64,000 nucleotides of DNA from Ahaetulla prasina (Eukaryota > Chordata > Lepidosauria > Squamata > Colubridae). The first letter of the stretch is position 1. Every line of letters starts with the position of its first letter. Position numbers and translations under genes: made by a program. Where the stretch lies: the NCBI RefSeq assembly GCF_028640845.1, contig NC_080539.1:175780736-175844735 (forward strand). The letters run 5' to 3'. The notes under the pieces were generated by a model that was given only the letters and a program-made list of their open reading frames with translations, did no database searches and had not been told where the DNA came from. Positions 11,445 to 23,098 of this stretch are shown piece by piece.

Positions 11445-11863
11445 GTATAGATCCATATCCAAGCTTTCCTCAGTCTAGCGATTTCCAGCTATATTGTACC
11501 ACAGTTACAAGGATAAGTGTCCCAGATGCCTGAGAAGTCATTATGTTGGGGAAGGTTGGGTTTCTTACCCAATCCCTCACTGATTCAGTGAGACACCACT
11601 CAAAATAGGCATACAAAATATTGAACACTTGCAGATAAATCTCACCTACAAGTATTCCTTCCGGCAGTCTGCAAGTAAAGGAGAAGCAAATGATGTTGTT
11701 CCACTCCATTTCCGATTCCCTTTTCTTTCAAATGTTATAAGCAATGAGAGACAATTATCTCAGGCTGTTTCTGGACCTGGTATAATTTCATGTGCGATTT
11801 TTGGGTCCTCCTGGCTGGGCTTGGCAATCCAGTACACCCCCATTGCTTTTTTTTCTTCCATAG

Positions 11864-11986
11864 CAGGGGTCTCCAACCTTGGTCCCTTTAAGGCTTGTGG
11901 ACTTCAACTCCCAGAGTCCCTCAGCCAGCAAAGCTCTGGGAGTTGAAGTCCACAAGTCTTAAAGGGACCTAGGTTGGAGACCCCTG
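11864..11986. mobile_element. hAT-type MITE, copy 3
   Basis: CAGGGGTCTCCAACCTTGG terminus, its inverted complement at the other end, and nearly self-complementary arms. The perfect 8-bp duplication ttccatag lies at 11856-11863 and 11987-11994. This copy has CCCTTTAAGGC where copy 1 has AACTTTAAGAC. Confidence 0.9.
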
Positions 11987-11994
11987 TTCCATAG

Positions 11995-12317
11995 GTTTCT
12001 CTGAGAAAAATAGGTTTATGAGTGCAGATTAATGCTAGTTTAAGATCAGAGGGCGAAATATGAAATACCCCATAATTTCCTCAGATTTTTTTTCAAAGGC
12101 AAGGACTGCAAATAGAGACCATTTTTTGCAGAAATGATTACTTTGAGACTCAAACATTGGGATGGGATAGGGGGAGGGATGGGAAGGGAAAGGGGAGGGG
12201 AGGGGAGGGAAAGGGGGAAAGGGAAGGAAAGTAATGGGGAAGGGAAGGGAAAGGGAAGGAAAAGAAAGGCAAGGGATGGGAAAGGGAAGATTGCTCCGTT
12301 GGGGAAAAAATCCATTA
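11995..12317 (+). repeat. GGGA/GGAAA-rich low-complexity tract
   Basis: 12156-12293 is almost pure G and A with GGGA and GGAAA units. It abuts the 5' truncation point of the L2 copy starting at about 12318. A reading frame running through both gives a spurious glycine/arginine-rich N-terminus. Confidence 0.75.
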
Positions 12318-13378
12318 TTGATGATACTCAGCTGTACTTTTCCACCCCGGGCCACCCCAATGAAGCTGTCGAAGTGCTGTCCCGGTGTTTGGAGGCCGTA
12401 CGGGTCTGGATGGGTAGGAACAGGCTCAAGCTCAATCCCTCCAATACGGAGTGGCTGTGGATGCCGGCACCCCGATACAGTCAGCTGCAGCCGCAGCTGA
12501 CTGTTGGGGGCGAGTTATTGGCGCCAAAGGAGGGAGTGCGCAACTTGGGTGTTCTCCTGGATGCACGGCTGTCGTTTGAAGATCATTTGGCGGCCGTCTC
12601 CAGGGGAGCCTTTCACCAGGTTCGCCTGGTTCGCCAGTTGCGCCCCTTCCTTGATCGGGATGCCTTATGCACAGTCACTCATGCTCTCGTTACCTCTCAC
12701 CTGGATTATTGCAATGCTCTCTACATGGGGCTCCCCTTGAGATGCACTCGGAGGCTTCAGTTGGTCCAGAATGCAGCTGCGCGGGTGATAGAGGGAGTTC
12801 CACATAGCTCCCATGTAACACCTCTCCTGCGCAGACTGCACTGGCTACCTGTTGCCTTTCGGGTGCATTTCAAGGTTTTGGTTACCACCTTTAAAGCGCT
12901 CCATGGCTTGGGGCCTGGGTACTTACGGGACCGCCTGCTGTTACCTCATGCCTCCCACCGACCCGTACGCTCGCACAGAGAGGGACTTCTCAGGGTGCCG
13001 TCCGCCAAACAATGTCGGCTGGCGGCCCCCAGGGGAAGATCCTTCTCTGTGGGGGCTCCTACTCTTTGGAATGAACTTCCCCCTGGTTTACGCCAAATAC
13101 CTGACCTTCGGACCTTTCGCCGCGAATTGAAAACATATTTGTTTGTTCACGCGGGGCTTTCTTAATTTGTCTAGATTTTGAATTTAAATTTTATTTAAGT
13201 TTTAAATTGGGGTTTTTAGATTTTAAATATTTTAATTTTTCAGCTCAATAGTATAATAAGTTTTTTAATTTTGTTTTTAATTGTACATTGTTTATTTTTA
13301 TCTTGGCTGTACACCGCCCTGAGTCCTTCGGGAGAAGGGCGGTCTAGAAATCTAATAAAATAAATAAATAATAAATAA
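12318..13378 (+). mobile_element. L2-clade LINE, 5'-truncated
   Basis: Begins inside the RT catalytic block ([10 protein letters not shown], with the Y-A lost at the junction) and continues in one open frame to a stop at 13165. It shows [36 protein letters not shown] and [21 protein letters not shown] 3' UTR follows with CCGCCCTGAGTCC plus TTCGGGAGAAGGGCGG (13315-13345) and a tail of AATAAATAA units. It belongs to the same family as 5470-6995 and 32209-33360. Catalysis is impossible because the first RT blocks are absent. Confidence 0.9.
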
Positions 13379-13599
13379 ATTTACTTCTCATAGTGACATT
13401 TTCCCCCCCCAGGAAACTCAAACAACCAAACTCCTTGAGGGAGGTGGGCAATCTAGAAACATGAAACATGAAACATTAATAAAAATAAATAAATAAAAAT
13501 TTCTTCTATAATGGCAACCAAAACTGCATCAACCCTGCAGAAGGCAAAGCTGTCCCTTATTATCAAGAAAGCAGCATTCCCAATACTGTTGCTATAGTG

Positions 13600-13739
13600 C
13601 AGAGATCTTCAAATATGGCAGCTTTAAGACTTGTGGACTTCAACTCCCAGGATTCTCCAGCCAGCTATGCTATGCTGGCTAGAGAATTCTGGGAGTTGAA
13701 GTCCACAATTCTTAAAGCTGCCAAGTTTGGGGATCCCTG
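13600..13739. mobile_element. hAT-type MITE, copy 4 (diverged)
   Basis: Related to the three copies at 8.9-12 kb (TTAAGACTTGTGGACTTCAA core) but with altered ends (CAGAGATCTTC and GGGGATCCCTG). The flanks ctatagtg (13592-13599) and ctatggtg (13740-13747) agree at 7 of 8 positions. Confidence 0.8.
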
Positions 13740-13749
13740 CTATGGTGGG

Positions 13750-15240
13750 ACCTAAATGATCAACAACCAAAGGCTAATACAATATGGAACCGTATGAAGT
13801 GAAGGCAATGTACCAGCCACATCTATTTGTCACTCTGGTTTTATTGTTAATATAGAGCTGCACAATGAAGAGAGTTGGCAACTGTAGAATTGGTTGCAGC
13901 CCATAACTGCTTGGCTGCATTTGACTTTATTGTAGCTACAATCTACAGGAAACTGGAATGGAATGGAATCTCTATTGATTTGGTCATTTGATCATAACAA
14001 AATATCAAACTAATACAAATAAACAAGTACTTTAGAAAGCAAGAAATGGTCTGGGGAATAACCCTCTGATAATTATACAACAAACTGTTTACTTCTGATC
14101 AGGCTCTCTTGATGTCATTAATAAGAACGTTCTTAACAGGCAGTTCATTTGGTGATATTTCTGTGGCCGATAGTCCAATATATAAAAGTTTACATTTTCA
14201 AATACTTAAGAATAGTCTGTCACATTTGTTTTAAGATGTTACTTTGTTCAGCAGTTTTATGTTAATGTGAATAAAAATATAATCACACGCACAATGTCAT
14301 ATAGTATTGTATTGAATAATAATGCACCCAAATAAAACAGGGAATTTTAACAGGCAATTTTTTGAAAGTAGAAATATATTTTATATCATGTTAGGCATTT
14401 ACATGGTTCCTACTTTTTTCCTGGGCCATTCTTAAATATGCATAAGAGCAAAGAAATAGGTAGGCCATTGTGTAATACCTCTGCCACTCTTGGTATAACA
14501 AGCATGTAGAATTGAAAGTTACTTGTTACTAACATTTTGTCCCTGGATTTTTATGTTGTATATATTCTAGATACACTCTGCATATGCAAATATTGGCTAA
14601 AGTTAGATAATTATAGCAGCATTTGACATGCAGTGATACTTTGAATTGTTTTTAATATATGATAGTAGACATTAATTCACAGGTGGTGTCTGACTGTCTT
14701 CTAACGAACCTGGAGGAGCATTTAATTTTTATTGGTTGCTATGCAATAATAGCCATCTGTTTTCATCAGGAGCTGAGAGCTGTAGCCGAGTCAGCATTTG
14801 GCTGGAAAAAGAAGTGAAGTTTGGAATCTGGCAACACGGTGACCAAGGTCCATTTTTTTTGTTGTTTTACTTTGCTTAACAAACTACAGAATGCCATTTG
14901 CATCTTGATTGTTTCAAGTGAAATGCAACTTCAGAAGGATTAACATACGGAAGAGTTGGCATCTGTCTGGGGAAAATCTTTTGACTTTCAAAGTGGATCA
15001 AAGGGCCTACCAAGTCAACCTGCCTAAAGAGGAAAGAAGAACTTAAAAGATGGACCTGCCCCTTCCATCAAACCAGAGCAAGAGAGAAAGTGCCGGTTTT
15101 CTTATGAGGCTGGGAGAAGAAAGCTATGGTTGTCTTGGATAGTCTGGTTAGTTTGATGATGTCAGAATTTTCACAATAAGGTTATATCAAACATCCAGAT
15201 GGACCAGTCCAAAAAGATAGTACAGATTCTCAGTTGCTAA
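13750..15240. other. No gene recognised
   Basis: AT-rich unique-looking sequence. The portion at 14690-14960 is less AT-rich and low in repeats, so it is the best candidate here for old single-copy DNA. No coding potential was seen. The left end of the gypsy element is a truncation at about 15270 with no LTR in this stretch. Confidence 0.45.
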
Positions 15241-15269
15241 AATAGCTTTGGAGACCAAGCACTTTCTAA

Positions 15270-16650
15270 CCACTTCGAGTAGGCATCTACCACAATTAAG
15301 AAGGTCTGCCCATGGAACGGCCCGGCAAAATCTATATGGATCCTGGACCAAGGACCCTGGGGTTTCTCCCAATCCCTTATGGGGGCTGTTGGGGGTAGTG
15401 GCCTTGATTCTTGACATGCTTGGCATTTCCCTACCCAGTCGCTAATGTCTTTATCCATTTGTGGCCACCACACATAACTTCTCGCTAGGCTTTTCATCCT
15501 CACAATCCCCGGGTGGCCCACATGCAATAGTTCCAACACATGCCCTCGTAATTTCTCCGGAATAACCACTCTATCCCCCCATAACAGACAACCCCCTTGT
15601 ACCGACAGTTCCGAACACTTTTTTGTAAATTCTTTGAAATGATCCCGTGGTGCAGTGGGCCATCCCCTCTGCACCCAACTGATCACAGTTCTTACGACAA
15701 TGTCTTTGTAAGATGCCCTAGTCACTTCCGTAGATGTGACTGGGCCAGAGTCCAAAAAGTCAATTAACAAGACGGGCGTCCCTGGGGTCAGGTCTTCAAT
15801 AGTCTCTGGCAACGGGCATCTACTTAAAGCATCCGCATGTCCCAAATCCTTGCCCGGTCGGTGAGACAGTTTGTACGAATATGCTGCCAGGAAAATAGTC
15901 CAACGGGTCAGCCTGGGTGATAATGCAACCGGTGTTCGATGGTCCCCCGCCCAGAGTCCCAATAAAGGTCTGTGGTCTGTGACTATTTCAAATTGCCGCC
16001 CAAACAGGTACTCGTGGAATTTTTTAACCCCAGAAACTATAGCCAGGGCTTCCCGGTCTAGTTGGCTATAGTTCCTTTCCGCTGCGGACATCGTGCAGGA
16101 AAAATATGTGATAGGGGCTTCTGAACCGTTCGGTAACCTGTGGCTGAGGACAGCCCCTACCCCGTAGGGTGATGCATCACAAACTAGTACTAGTGGCAAC
16201 GTCCCATTGTACTGAATTAGAAGGCTATCGCTGGACAAGAGATTCTTAACGCCTTCAAATGCCTTAGCCTCAACCCTGCCCCAAGTCCAAACAGATTTTT
16301 TCGCTAGCAGTTTTTGTAGCGGTTCGGCTACCGTTGCCTTATTTTTTAAGAATACTGCATAGAAGTTTACAAGCCCCAAAAATGCTTGTAATTCTGTTTT
16401 GTTTTTTGGGGTTGGAGCCTTTCTAATGGCTCGCACTTTGCTCTCAGTTGGGTGGATGCCTTCCTTATCTATCCGGTAACCCAAGAATTCTACAGATTCA
16501 ACTCCTATCTGGCATTTGTTGAGTTTAACCTTAAGCCCCGCAGACCTGAAAATGCCCAAAACCTTCCCCAATTTGACCCCTAATTCTTCCAAGTTTTCTG
16601 CTGATACCAGTACATCGTCGAAATATGGAACTACTCCCGGTAGACCTGTA
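15270..16650 (-). pseudogene. pol: RT C-half, RNase H and integrase N-part (gypsy copy 1)
   Basis: After a frameshift near 16640-16650 the frame is open with the RT catalytic YFDD (about 16610-16627). RNase H residues follow: the aspartate in VLVCDASPYG, the glutamate in SQLDREALA and the aspartate in IVTDHRPL. The end motif DALSR is present. Integrase follows with its zinc-binding HHCC region (LLHVGHPGIV to KCQACQ) and the first catalytic aspartate in HIDFAGP. Homology ends after VVDAYSKWLE; the remaining codons to 15237 are unrelated flank. Confidence 0.85.
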
Positions 16651-16708
16651 GGAGTCGTTCCATTAGGTTTTGGAATAACCCGGGGGCTACACTAACTCCG
16701 AACTGAAG

Positions 16709-17566
16709 TCAAGTATATTTAAAAGCGCCCCGATGTGTGACAATTGTCTGCGCCTTGGCCGTTTCATCGTCAACTGGTAATTGTTGGTAGGCTTGAGCCA
16801 GATCGAGTTTGGCAAAAACCTGTCCCTGTCCTAACGAGTGCAACAAATGTTGCACTACGGGAACGGGGTAAGCACTCTTTTGCAACGCTTTGTTAAGCGT
16901 TGCCTTATAGTCAGCGCAAATACGGACTGATCCGTCCGGTTTGACTGGGGTCACTATTGGTGTCTCCCATTTTGCATGGTCGACAGGGACTAGTATTCCC
17001 TGGCTTACTAATTTGTCTAGTTTTCTGTCAATCTTGGGTTTGAGGGCAAACGGGACCCTCCTAGCTTTTAATCTAATGGAAGCCACCTGGGGGTCCAAAT
17101 TGAATGAAATGGGGGTCCCCACGTACTTGCCCAGGCAATCTTGGAAAACGTCCTCGAATTCTCTCAACAATTCGTCCTTCAGATTGACTCCGCTTCTGTG
17201 AACCCCGGTTACTTCCATGCCCAAGGCTCTGAACCAGTCCAGACCTAGCAAACTGGGCAGGTTTCCATCTACGATGGTGATCGGCAGGGTTTTCTTGAAT
17301 TGTCTATATTTCACTCTGACGGATGTGACTCCTCGAACAGGGATTCGGTTCCCCTGGTAGTCTTGCACTCTCAGCTTTTGGGGTTGCAGCTGGCGTTTCG
17401 TGACGTCTGGCAGGTCCCTTGCGATTGTGTCCCAAGACATAATCATGATTGATGAGCCGGTATCCACCTCCATTTTACACTGCACTCCTTCGATATATGT
17501 CTTGGTGAATATTTTCTTTTCTAGCCGTGTCGATGCGTGGCCCATTCTCACAGTGGTCTGATTCAA
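16709..17566 (-). pseudogene. pol: Protease and RT N-half (gypsy copy 1)
   Basis: Same frame as gag. The aspartic protease active site DTGSS is at 17450-17464 (residues 35-39), followed by LPSLLGLDWFRALGM. RT begins with FNLDPQV and RRVPFALKPKID. The block CADYKATLNKAL and the first catalytic block FAKLDLAQAYQQL (residues 251-263) follow. The frame ends at TGA just after GAFKYT (codon at 16709-16711), where the second copy and relatives encode arginine, so this looks like CpG decay. There is no genuine start codon here; it is the middle of a polyprotein. Confidence 0.85.
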
Positions 17567-18412
17567 CTTCGCGCCTTTTTTGAACTGACCAATCCCTGGC
17601 TGCTTCGCGGATTCGGCACCCTGTTGATTGGCCGGTTTGAATTTTGGGCGGGAAGGTTGAGAGGCTCGGCAGGCCTGAGCTATGTGTCCTTTCTTTTCAC
17701 ACCGCCGACAAATTACATCTTTGAACCTGCAATTCTGTCATTGGTGTTGGCCTCCGCAACTCACGCACTCGTCCTGGTCGCCTCTCTCCGGCCTCCCGGT
17801 GTGGAAAACCTCTTCCTCTTCTTCACCGTCTGATTCGGCCTGGATTTCTTCACTGTGGACTGGCGTTGCTTTTGGCGCAGCATTCAGCGTGTTCGGCTTT
17901 TGTAAGGTTTCCGCCGCTTTGGTGGACATCTCGTGTGCCCTGGCCTCATCCAGGGCTATCGCCAGGGTTAGGTTGCTTTTCGACAGCAGCCGCCTCTGTA
18001 GTCGGATGTCCCTGACCCCACAAATGAGTTGTTCTAATAAAGAGTCCTCCAAGTCTCTATTTGCGGCTTTCCTTAATGCGGCCATGTACACGCTTATCGA
18101 TTCGCCCTCTCGCTGAACTCTTTGCCTCAACTCAAACCGTTGTACAAACTTCGATGGCACCGGTGCGTAGTGTGCTCGAAGCGTCATCTGTAGTGTTTGC
18201 CATGGCACCGACTGTACTGGCATTGGTTCCGACAGTGATTCGGCGATATCGAAGACTTCTGGCCCACAGTGGCTCAGGAAGTAAGCACGCTTCGGATTAT
18301 CCGATACTCCTTGCAGTTTGTTAGCTTCGAGGAAACACTCGAAACGAGCCATGTACGACCCCCATTTCTCCTTGGCTGGGTCGAATGGCGCTGGCGGCGT
18401 ATAGCTAGACAT
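17567..18412 (-). pseudogene. gag: Gag with CCHC knuckles (gypsy copy 1)
   Basis: The ATG at 18412 opens a 224-codon frame with a retrotransposon Gag capsid-like region (WGSYMARFECFLEANKL, AYFLSHCGPEVFDIAE, LEQLICGVRDIRLQRRLLSK). An acidic stretch follows, then the first knuckle C-X2-C-X3-H-X4-C, interrupted by TGA at 17738-17740 at an expected CGA. In the same frame lies a second knuckle, CRRCEKKGHIAQAC (about 17675-17720), and the frame then runs directly into protease. The native design is therefore a single gag-pol frame without a programmed shift. The Gag would package element RNA. Confidence 0.8.
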
Positions 18413-18495
18413 CGCTATGTATCCGCCCTTGATACTGGCTGGGTTTGAAATTACGTTGCTCCTTCAGCTCTTTTCCTAGTCTCACTGCCTTTAAT

Positions 18496-18513
18496 ATCCC
18501 ATCCTCGTCGCCA
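18496..18513 (-). promoter_or_regulatory. Primer binding site, tRNA-Ser type
   Basis: Two nucleotides inside the LTR the minus strand reads TGGCGACGAGGATGGGAT. From recalled vertebrate tRNA sequence this is complementary over 18 bases to the 3' end (with CCA) of tRNA-Ser(GCT). It would prime minus-strand DNA synthesis. Confidence 0.8.
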
Positions 18514-18514
18514 A

Positions 18515-18702
18515 TGTTAAGTTCGGGCAATGAAGAGGCAGGAGACAATACAAGTGACAACAGCTCTTTGGTTTATTGTGATCCCTGCAAAAGCCAACAG
18601 GCAAAAACCCCTCTTTAAATAGTATTTTGGCTGAGGCATCAGCCAATCAGCAACGTGCATTTTCCCGTCCAAATTTCCCTCCTAAAATTCAAATACATTA
18701 CA
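18515..18702 (-). repeat. 5' LTR of gypsy copy 1
   Basis: 188 bp; the plus strand starts TGTTAAGTTCGGG and ends TACATTACA, giving TGTTA/TTACA termini that are a near-perfect inverted repeat. On the minus strand, in transcription order, it has an inverted CCAAT box (plus 18643-18647), a TATTTAAA box (about 18614-18621) and an AATAAA signal (18572-18577). The CCAATCAGCAACGTGC block is shared with the LTRs of the second copy. Confidence 0.85.
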
Positions 18703-19014
<312 letters not shown>

Positions 19015-20300
19015 AGTAACCTTGGAAATTAAGAGTAAACTTAGAGGCCCATATCAGGATTTTTACTATCCTTAGACTATTCCATTGTAAAAGAAAATTT
19101 GGCAAGTGACTTCCAAAGTAAGAAGGTCAAATCAACTGTGGCCTTAAGATACTCAGGAAAAATGTCATATGAGAGATGCTCACTTAGGATTTGTATAGCA
19201 TTTCTTGCTTTCTTGCTAATCATTTCCTAATCCTGTTACAGACAAAGCCAACAATGACCTTCATGGCTGACTACATAGGGAACATAGATCTCCCCCATAA
19301 TTCCCAATCAAGCATAAATCACTAAGGCACAGTCACCCTTCCCAGCCATTTGCTTTGGGCACAAGACAGTTGCAAACTGTCGGCAACCAAACAACTACAA
19401 TACTTTGTACCCACACTGTAGTCTCCTGGCTAATGTAACATTGCCGTATACTAAATAAATAAATAGCTGCAAACTTTAGAGTGAGGGGCTGCAAGAATAT
19501 TTTGTATGCTTCCCCAGACCATTTTTTAAATTTCTCTCTGAATATGCTGCAATATTAAGTGGAAATGGGGGCTGGCAAATTTTGTGGCCAATTGCTTGGA
19601 ACAATCCCTTAAGTATCTGTGAGGCTGGTTTAGGAAGAAGTAACAGACCTACTTATTAAATATGAAATATTTAAGACACACAGATGAGGTTTATGCAAAA
19701 CTAAATTTCAGAAATACATTGCAATACTGTTCAGCTTTTAAATTATAGCATTTCCTTAATTTTAAGGCTGCACTTAATGACAAATGGTGTATGTGTATAT
19801 AAAGGACTGGTTTAGAAAGTTTATCTTTGATTTTAAGAAATGCTTGAGCAATGATGACAAAAGTTGCCTGGTAACGGTTTTGTGTTCTTTTTCTTTGAAG
19901 TACTTGACTGAAGTCTAATTTATTAGTTTGTTGAATGTATTAAATATTAATTTCTCTCTTTTTTCCTTGCTTTGCCCCCACCCTCTGCTAGCATTTCCCT
20001 TTAAGCCACATCCACTTTTTAAATGCATTTTTCTGAACGTACAGCAGATTGTGAGGACTGTGACCTTGATTGGTCCAAGGTTGCACACGTGTAGAAAAAC
20101 TAGCAGAGCAAAGAGGGAAAGGTAAAAAGAGGGATCAGCCTAGAATCACTATGTAGCTACAAATAAACTAAGTCCAACCTCCCTTGACTGCCGTTGACCC
20201 TTATTTAACTCTAACTAGGTGCTGAACATTAATTGAGAAGATTCTTGTGCATAGGCTTTTAACAATAAATCATCTGAATTGAACCTTCCGGTATAGACTG
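19015..20300. other. No gene recognised
   Basis: AT-rich DNA; no repeat family or coding sequence was recognised. Confidence 0.5.
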
Positions 20301-20639
20301 GTTTTTGTTTGAACAAGTTTTTATTGATTTTTTAGTTTCCCCCCCTACACACACATACATGATTTATGAACAGAGTATTGGCCATATCATATCTTATACA
20401 ATTCAATATATTCAAATATATTTTACTTAGTTACAGTTTTTGCCAAAATATTCTTTTTTCATAGTTTTTATTCATTTCCTAATATTTCCTTGCTCATTTT
20501 ACTAAGTCACATCTTCTTTCGCCCTCAAGTTCTAATTTCTCCATTTTTATTCGTGTTCATTCTCTTTCATTCTTTTTTTTAAACTATTTCAATTTTTATC
20601 CTAATATATTCAAATATATTTGGGGTTGCCTTTCTTCCA

Positions 20640-20905
20640 TTTCATCTTTTCCTTTTCACAGCAATCCTTTCTTCTCCTCTCACTCCTTTCCCTCCCTTTT
20701 TTCTTCCTACTTACTTTCTTCTCTCCTCTCCTACTCCTTCTCTACTTCACCTTCCTTTCTCTTCCTCCACCCTACTTCCTCCCTAACTAACCTTCTCTCC
20801 TACTCTTATTCCCCTACCTTTCCTCCTCTCCTCTCCCTTTCTTTTCTCTCTCCCTCCTTCTCCCTTTCTATCTCTCTCCTTCTTCTTATCTCTCTCCATT
20901 GCTGT
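20640..20905 (+). repeat. Pyrimidine-rich tract
   Basis: CTCC, TTCT and CTTT units on the plus strand; a similar stretch lies at 23400-23600. Strand-asymmetric polypyrimidine of this kind can adopt non-B structure. Confidence 0.7.
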
Positions 20906-21019
20906 ATTTATTTTCAATATTTCTGGTGTCCAGACAACCCCGATTTTCTCATTTATTATGCATATTTCTCAAACCTCCCCTCCTATATTTTAGTTATTAA
21001 CATTGTCTTCATCTTATTC

Positions 21020-21021
21020 CA

Positions 21022-21055
<34 letters not shown>

Positions 21056-22915
21056 TCATTTTGTCACAACAGTATACACAAACATCGACATAAAAAAACA
21101 ACACATCATAAAAGAAAAAAATATATATAAGCAAAAGTATGCAACAGCCATGTTAATTTGATATAATGAAGGGAACAATAGGACAAGAATGGTAGGCACT
21201 TTTGTGCTCTTATGCACGCCCCTTATAGTCCTCTTAGGAATGGGGTGAGGTCAATAGTAGACAGTTTTTGGTTGAAGATTTTGGGATTTTGAGTAGAGAC
21301 TATAGAGTCAGGTAATGAGTTCCAAGTGTTAACAACTCTGTTACAGAAGTCATATTTTCTGCAATCAAGTTTGAAGCGGTTGACATTAAGTTTGAATCTA
21401 TTATTTGCTCTTGTATTATTGCGATTGAAGCTGAAGTAGTCTTTTACAGGAAGGATATTGCAATAGATGATTCTGTGTGTTAAACACAGGTCATGTCGGA
21501 GTCGGCGGAGTTCTAAGTTTTCTAATCCCAGGATTTCAAGCCTGGTGGCATAAGGTATTTTGTTGTTTTCGGAGGAGTGAAGAACTTTTCTAGTAAAATA
21601 TTTCTGGACGAGTTCGATTGTATTAATGTCAGAGATGTGGTATGGGTTCCAGACGGATGAGCTGTATTCAAGAATAAGTCTGGCAAATGTTTTGTATGCT
21701 CTGGTTAGTAGTGTAGAGTTTTTGGAAAAGAAGCTGCGTAAAATTAGGTTTACAACTCTTAGAGCCTTTTTTGTGATGTAGTTGCAATGGGCTTTGGCAT
21801 TTAGGTCATTTGATATGAAAACTCCAAGGTCTTTGACAGGGTGGGGTTCGTCAGTAAGGTAATGACCATCAAGCTTGTACTTGTTGTTAGGGTTCTTTTT
21901 TCCAATATGTAAGACTGAGCATTTGCTGGTTGATATTTGAAGCTGCCAAGTTTTAGACCAATCGGAAACAAAGTCAAGGTCTTCTTGAAGGGTAGAAGTA
22001 TTGTTAGTGGTATTAAATAGTTTGACATGGTCAGCAAAGAGGACACAATAACTTGAGATAAGGTCACAGAGATCATTTATGTATAGTATGAAGAGCGTTG
22101 GTCCAAGAACACTACCTTGGGGAACGCCACTTTTGACAGGAACAGGATTTGATAGAACATTGCCAATTTTGACCACTTGTCTGTTTGACAGGAAGGCATT
22201 TATCCACTTGTGAAGAGGTCCCAAAATGCCATAGGATTTTAGTTTTAGGAGAAGTTTATCATGTACTACTGAGTCAAAAGCTTTGCAGAAGTCTATGTAG
22301 ATTGCATCTATTGCTTTTCCTTGATCAAGGTTTGTAGTCCATATGTTTTTGCAGTGGAGAAGTTGTAAGTTACAAGACAATTTTTTTCTGAAACCAAATT
22401 TTTTATTAGAGAGAAGGTTGTTTGTTTCAAGGTGGAGTGTAATGGATTGGTTTATGATAGATTCCATTACTTTGCATGAGACACAACATAGAGAGATAGG
22501 TCTGTAATTTTCAACTAGGCTAGGATCTCCTTTTTTGAAGATAGGGATGACTGTGGCTAGAAACCAGAATTTGGGAAGGGAACTAGTCGTGAAGGCTTTA
22601 TTAAAGATTATGCTTAGGGGTTCAGCTATATTAATTGAAAGTTTTTTTAAAAAGTATGCACATAGTCCATCAGGTCCAATAGATAATGATGGTTTCAGGT
22701 TGCGAAGAACTTTTTCAACATTATCTTCTGTGAAGTCTATATGTGTTAAGTTGTTGTTAACATTTTTGGTACGATTGAGGAATGTCGGATATGAGGCATC
22801 GCTGTTTACAAAGACTGAGCCGAAGAATGTGTTAAAGAGGTTTGCTTTAACTGTTTCATCAATACATTCTTTGCCGTTAGGTTCTTTTAGTGGTGGAATG
22901 GATCTTGTTTCTATT
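21020..22915 (-). mobile_element. CR1/Jockey-group LINE, 5'-truncated
   Basis: Minus-strand non-LTR element. It contains the region before the RT core (GPDGLCAYFLKK, then FKKGDPSLVENYRPISL), the core, a long C-terminal region, a short 3' UTR, and a tail of ATT units (plus strand 21027-21056). A second fragment of the same family lies at 46487-46806. The clade is given only at group level; a named family would need a repeat database. Confidence 0.8.
21223..22912 (-). pseudogene. CR1/Jockey-group reverse transcriptase, catalytic residue lost
   Basis: The frame is open from about 22912 to the stop at 21223; the methionine at 22467 is internal, not a start. Counting from that methionine, block A DFCKAFD is at residues 59-65, block B SGVPQGSVLGP at 113-123, and block C reads FADH at 144-147 instead of FADD. 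The second catalytic aspartate is replaced by histidine (codon at 22027-22029), so this copy cannot polymerise. The C-terminal region (VQKYFTRKVL, LGLENLELRRLRHDL, VVNTWNSLPDSIV) is intact. No frameshift was seen. Confidence 0.85.
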
Positions 22916-23019
22916 GTTTATAACATACAATCAATTAATGCAACTTTCCATCTCTTATTTTCTTAAAGTTTTTGTTCACAATTCAATACTTATTATTTTC
23001 TTCCAATAGTGTACATCAT

Positions 23020-23098
23020 TTACTATTTATTTATTTATTTATTTACATTTATATCCCGCCCTTCTCCGAAGACTCAGGGCGGCTTACATCTTAATTTC
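23020..23098 (-). mobile_element. L2-type 3' tail fragment
   Basis: The plus strand reads ATTTATTTATTTA, then ATATCCCGCCCTTCTCCGAA and GACTCAGGGCGGCTTA, the reverse complement of the L2/L2-tailed SINE terminus seen at 8850-8895. It is only about 80 bp. Confidence 0.75.

Larger units (their letters stand above)
15270..18702 (-). mobile_element. Ty3/gypsy LTR retrotransposon, 3'-truncated
   Basis: On the minus strand the order is 5' LTR (18515-18702), primer binding site (18496-18513), gag, CCHC knuckles, protease, RT, RNase H, integrase zinc finger and the start of the integrase core, then truncation at about 15270. The rest of integrase, the polypurine tract and the 3' LTR are missing. The domain order PR-RT-RH-IN defines Ty3/gypsy. 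A serine-tRNA primer site with short LTRs is compatible with the Mag lineage, but that is inference. The element at 58202-64000 belongs to the same family. Confidence 0.9.

Noticed and set aside
12134..12317. Gly/Arg-rich N-terminus fused to an L2 protein
   Set aside because: It is translation of the GGGA-rich simple repeat next to the L2 truncation point.
14690..14960. Possible conserved non-coding element
   Set aside because: Only composition suggests it; conservation cannot be judged from one sequence.
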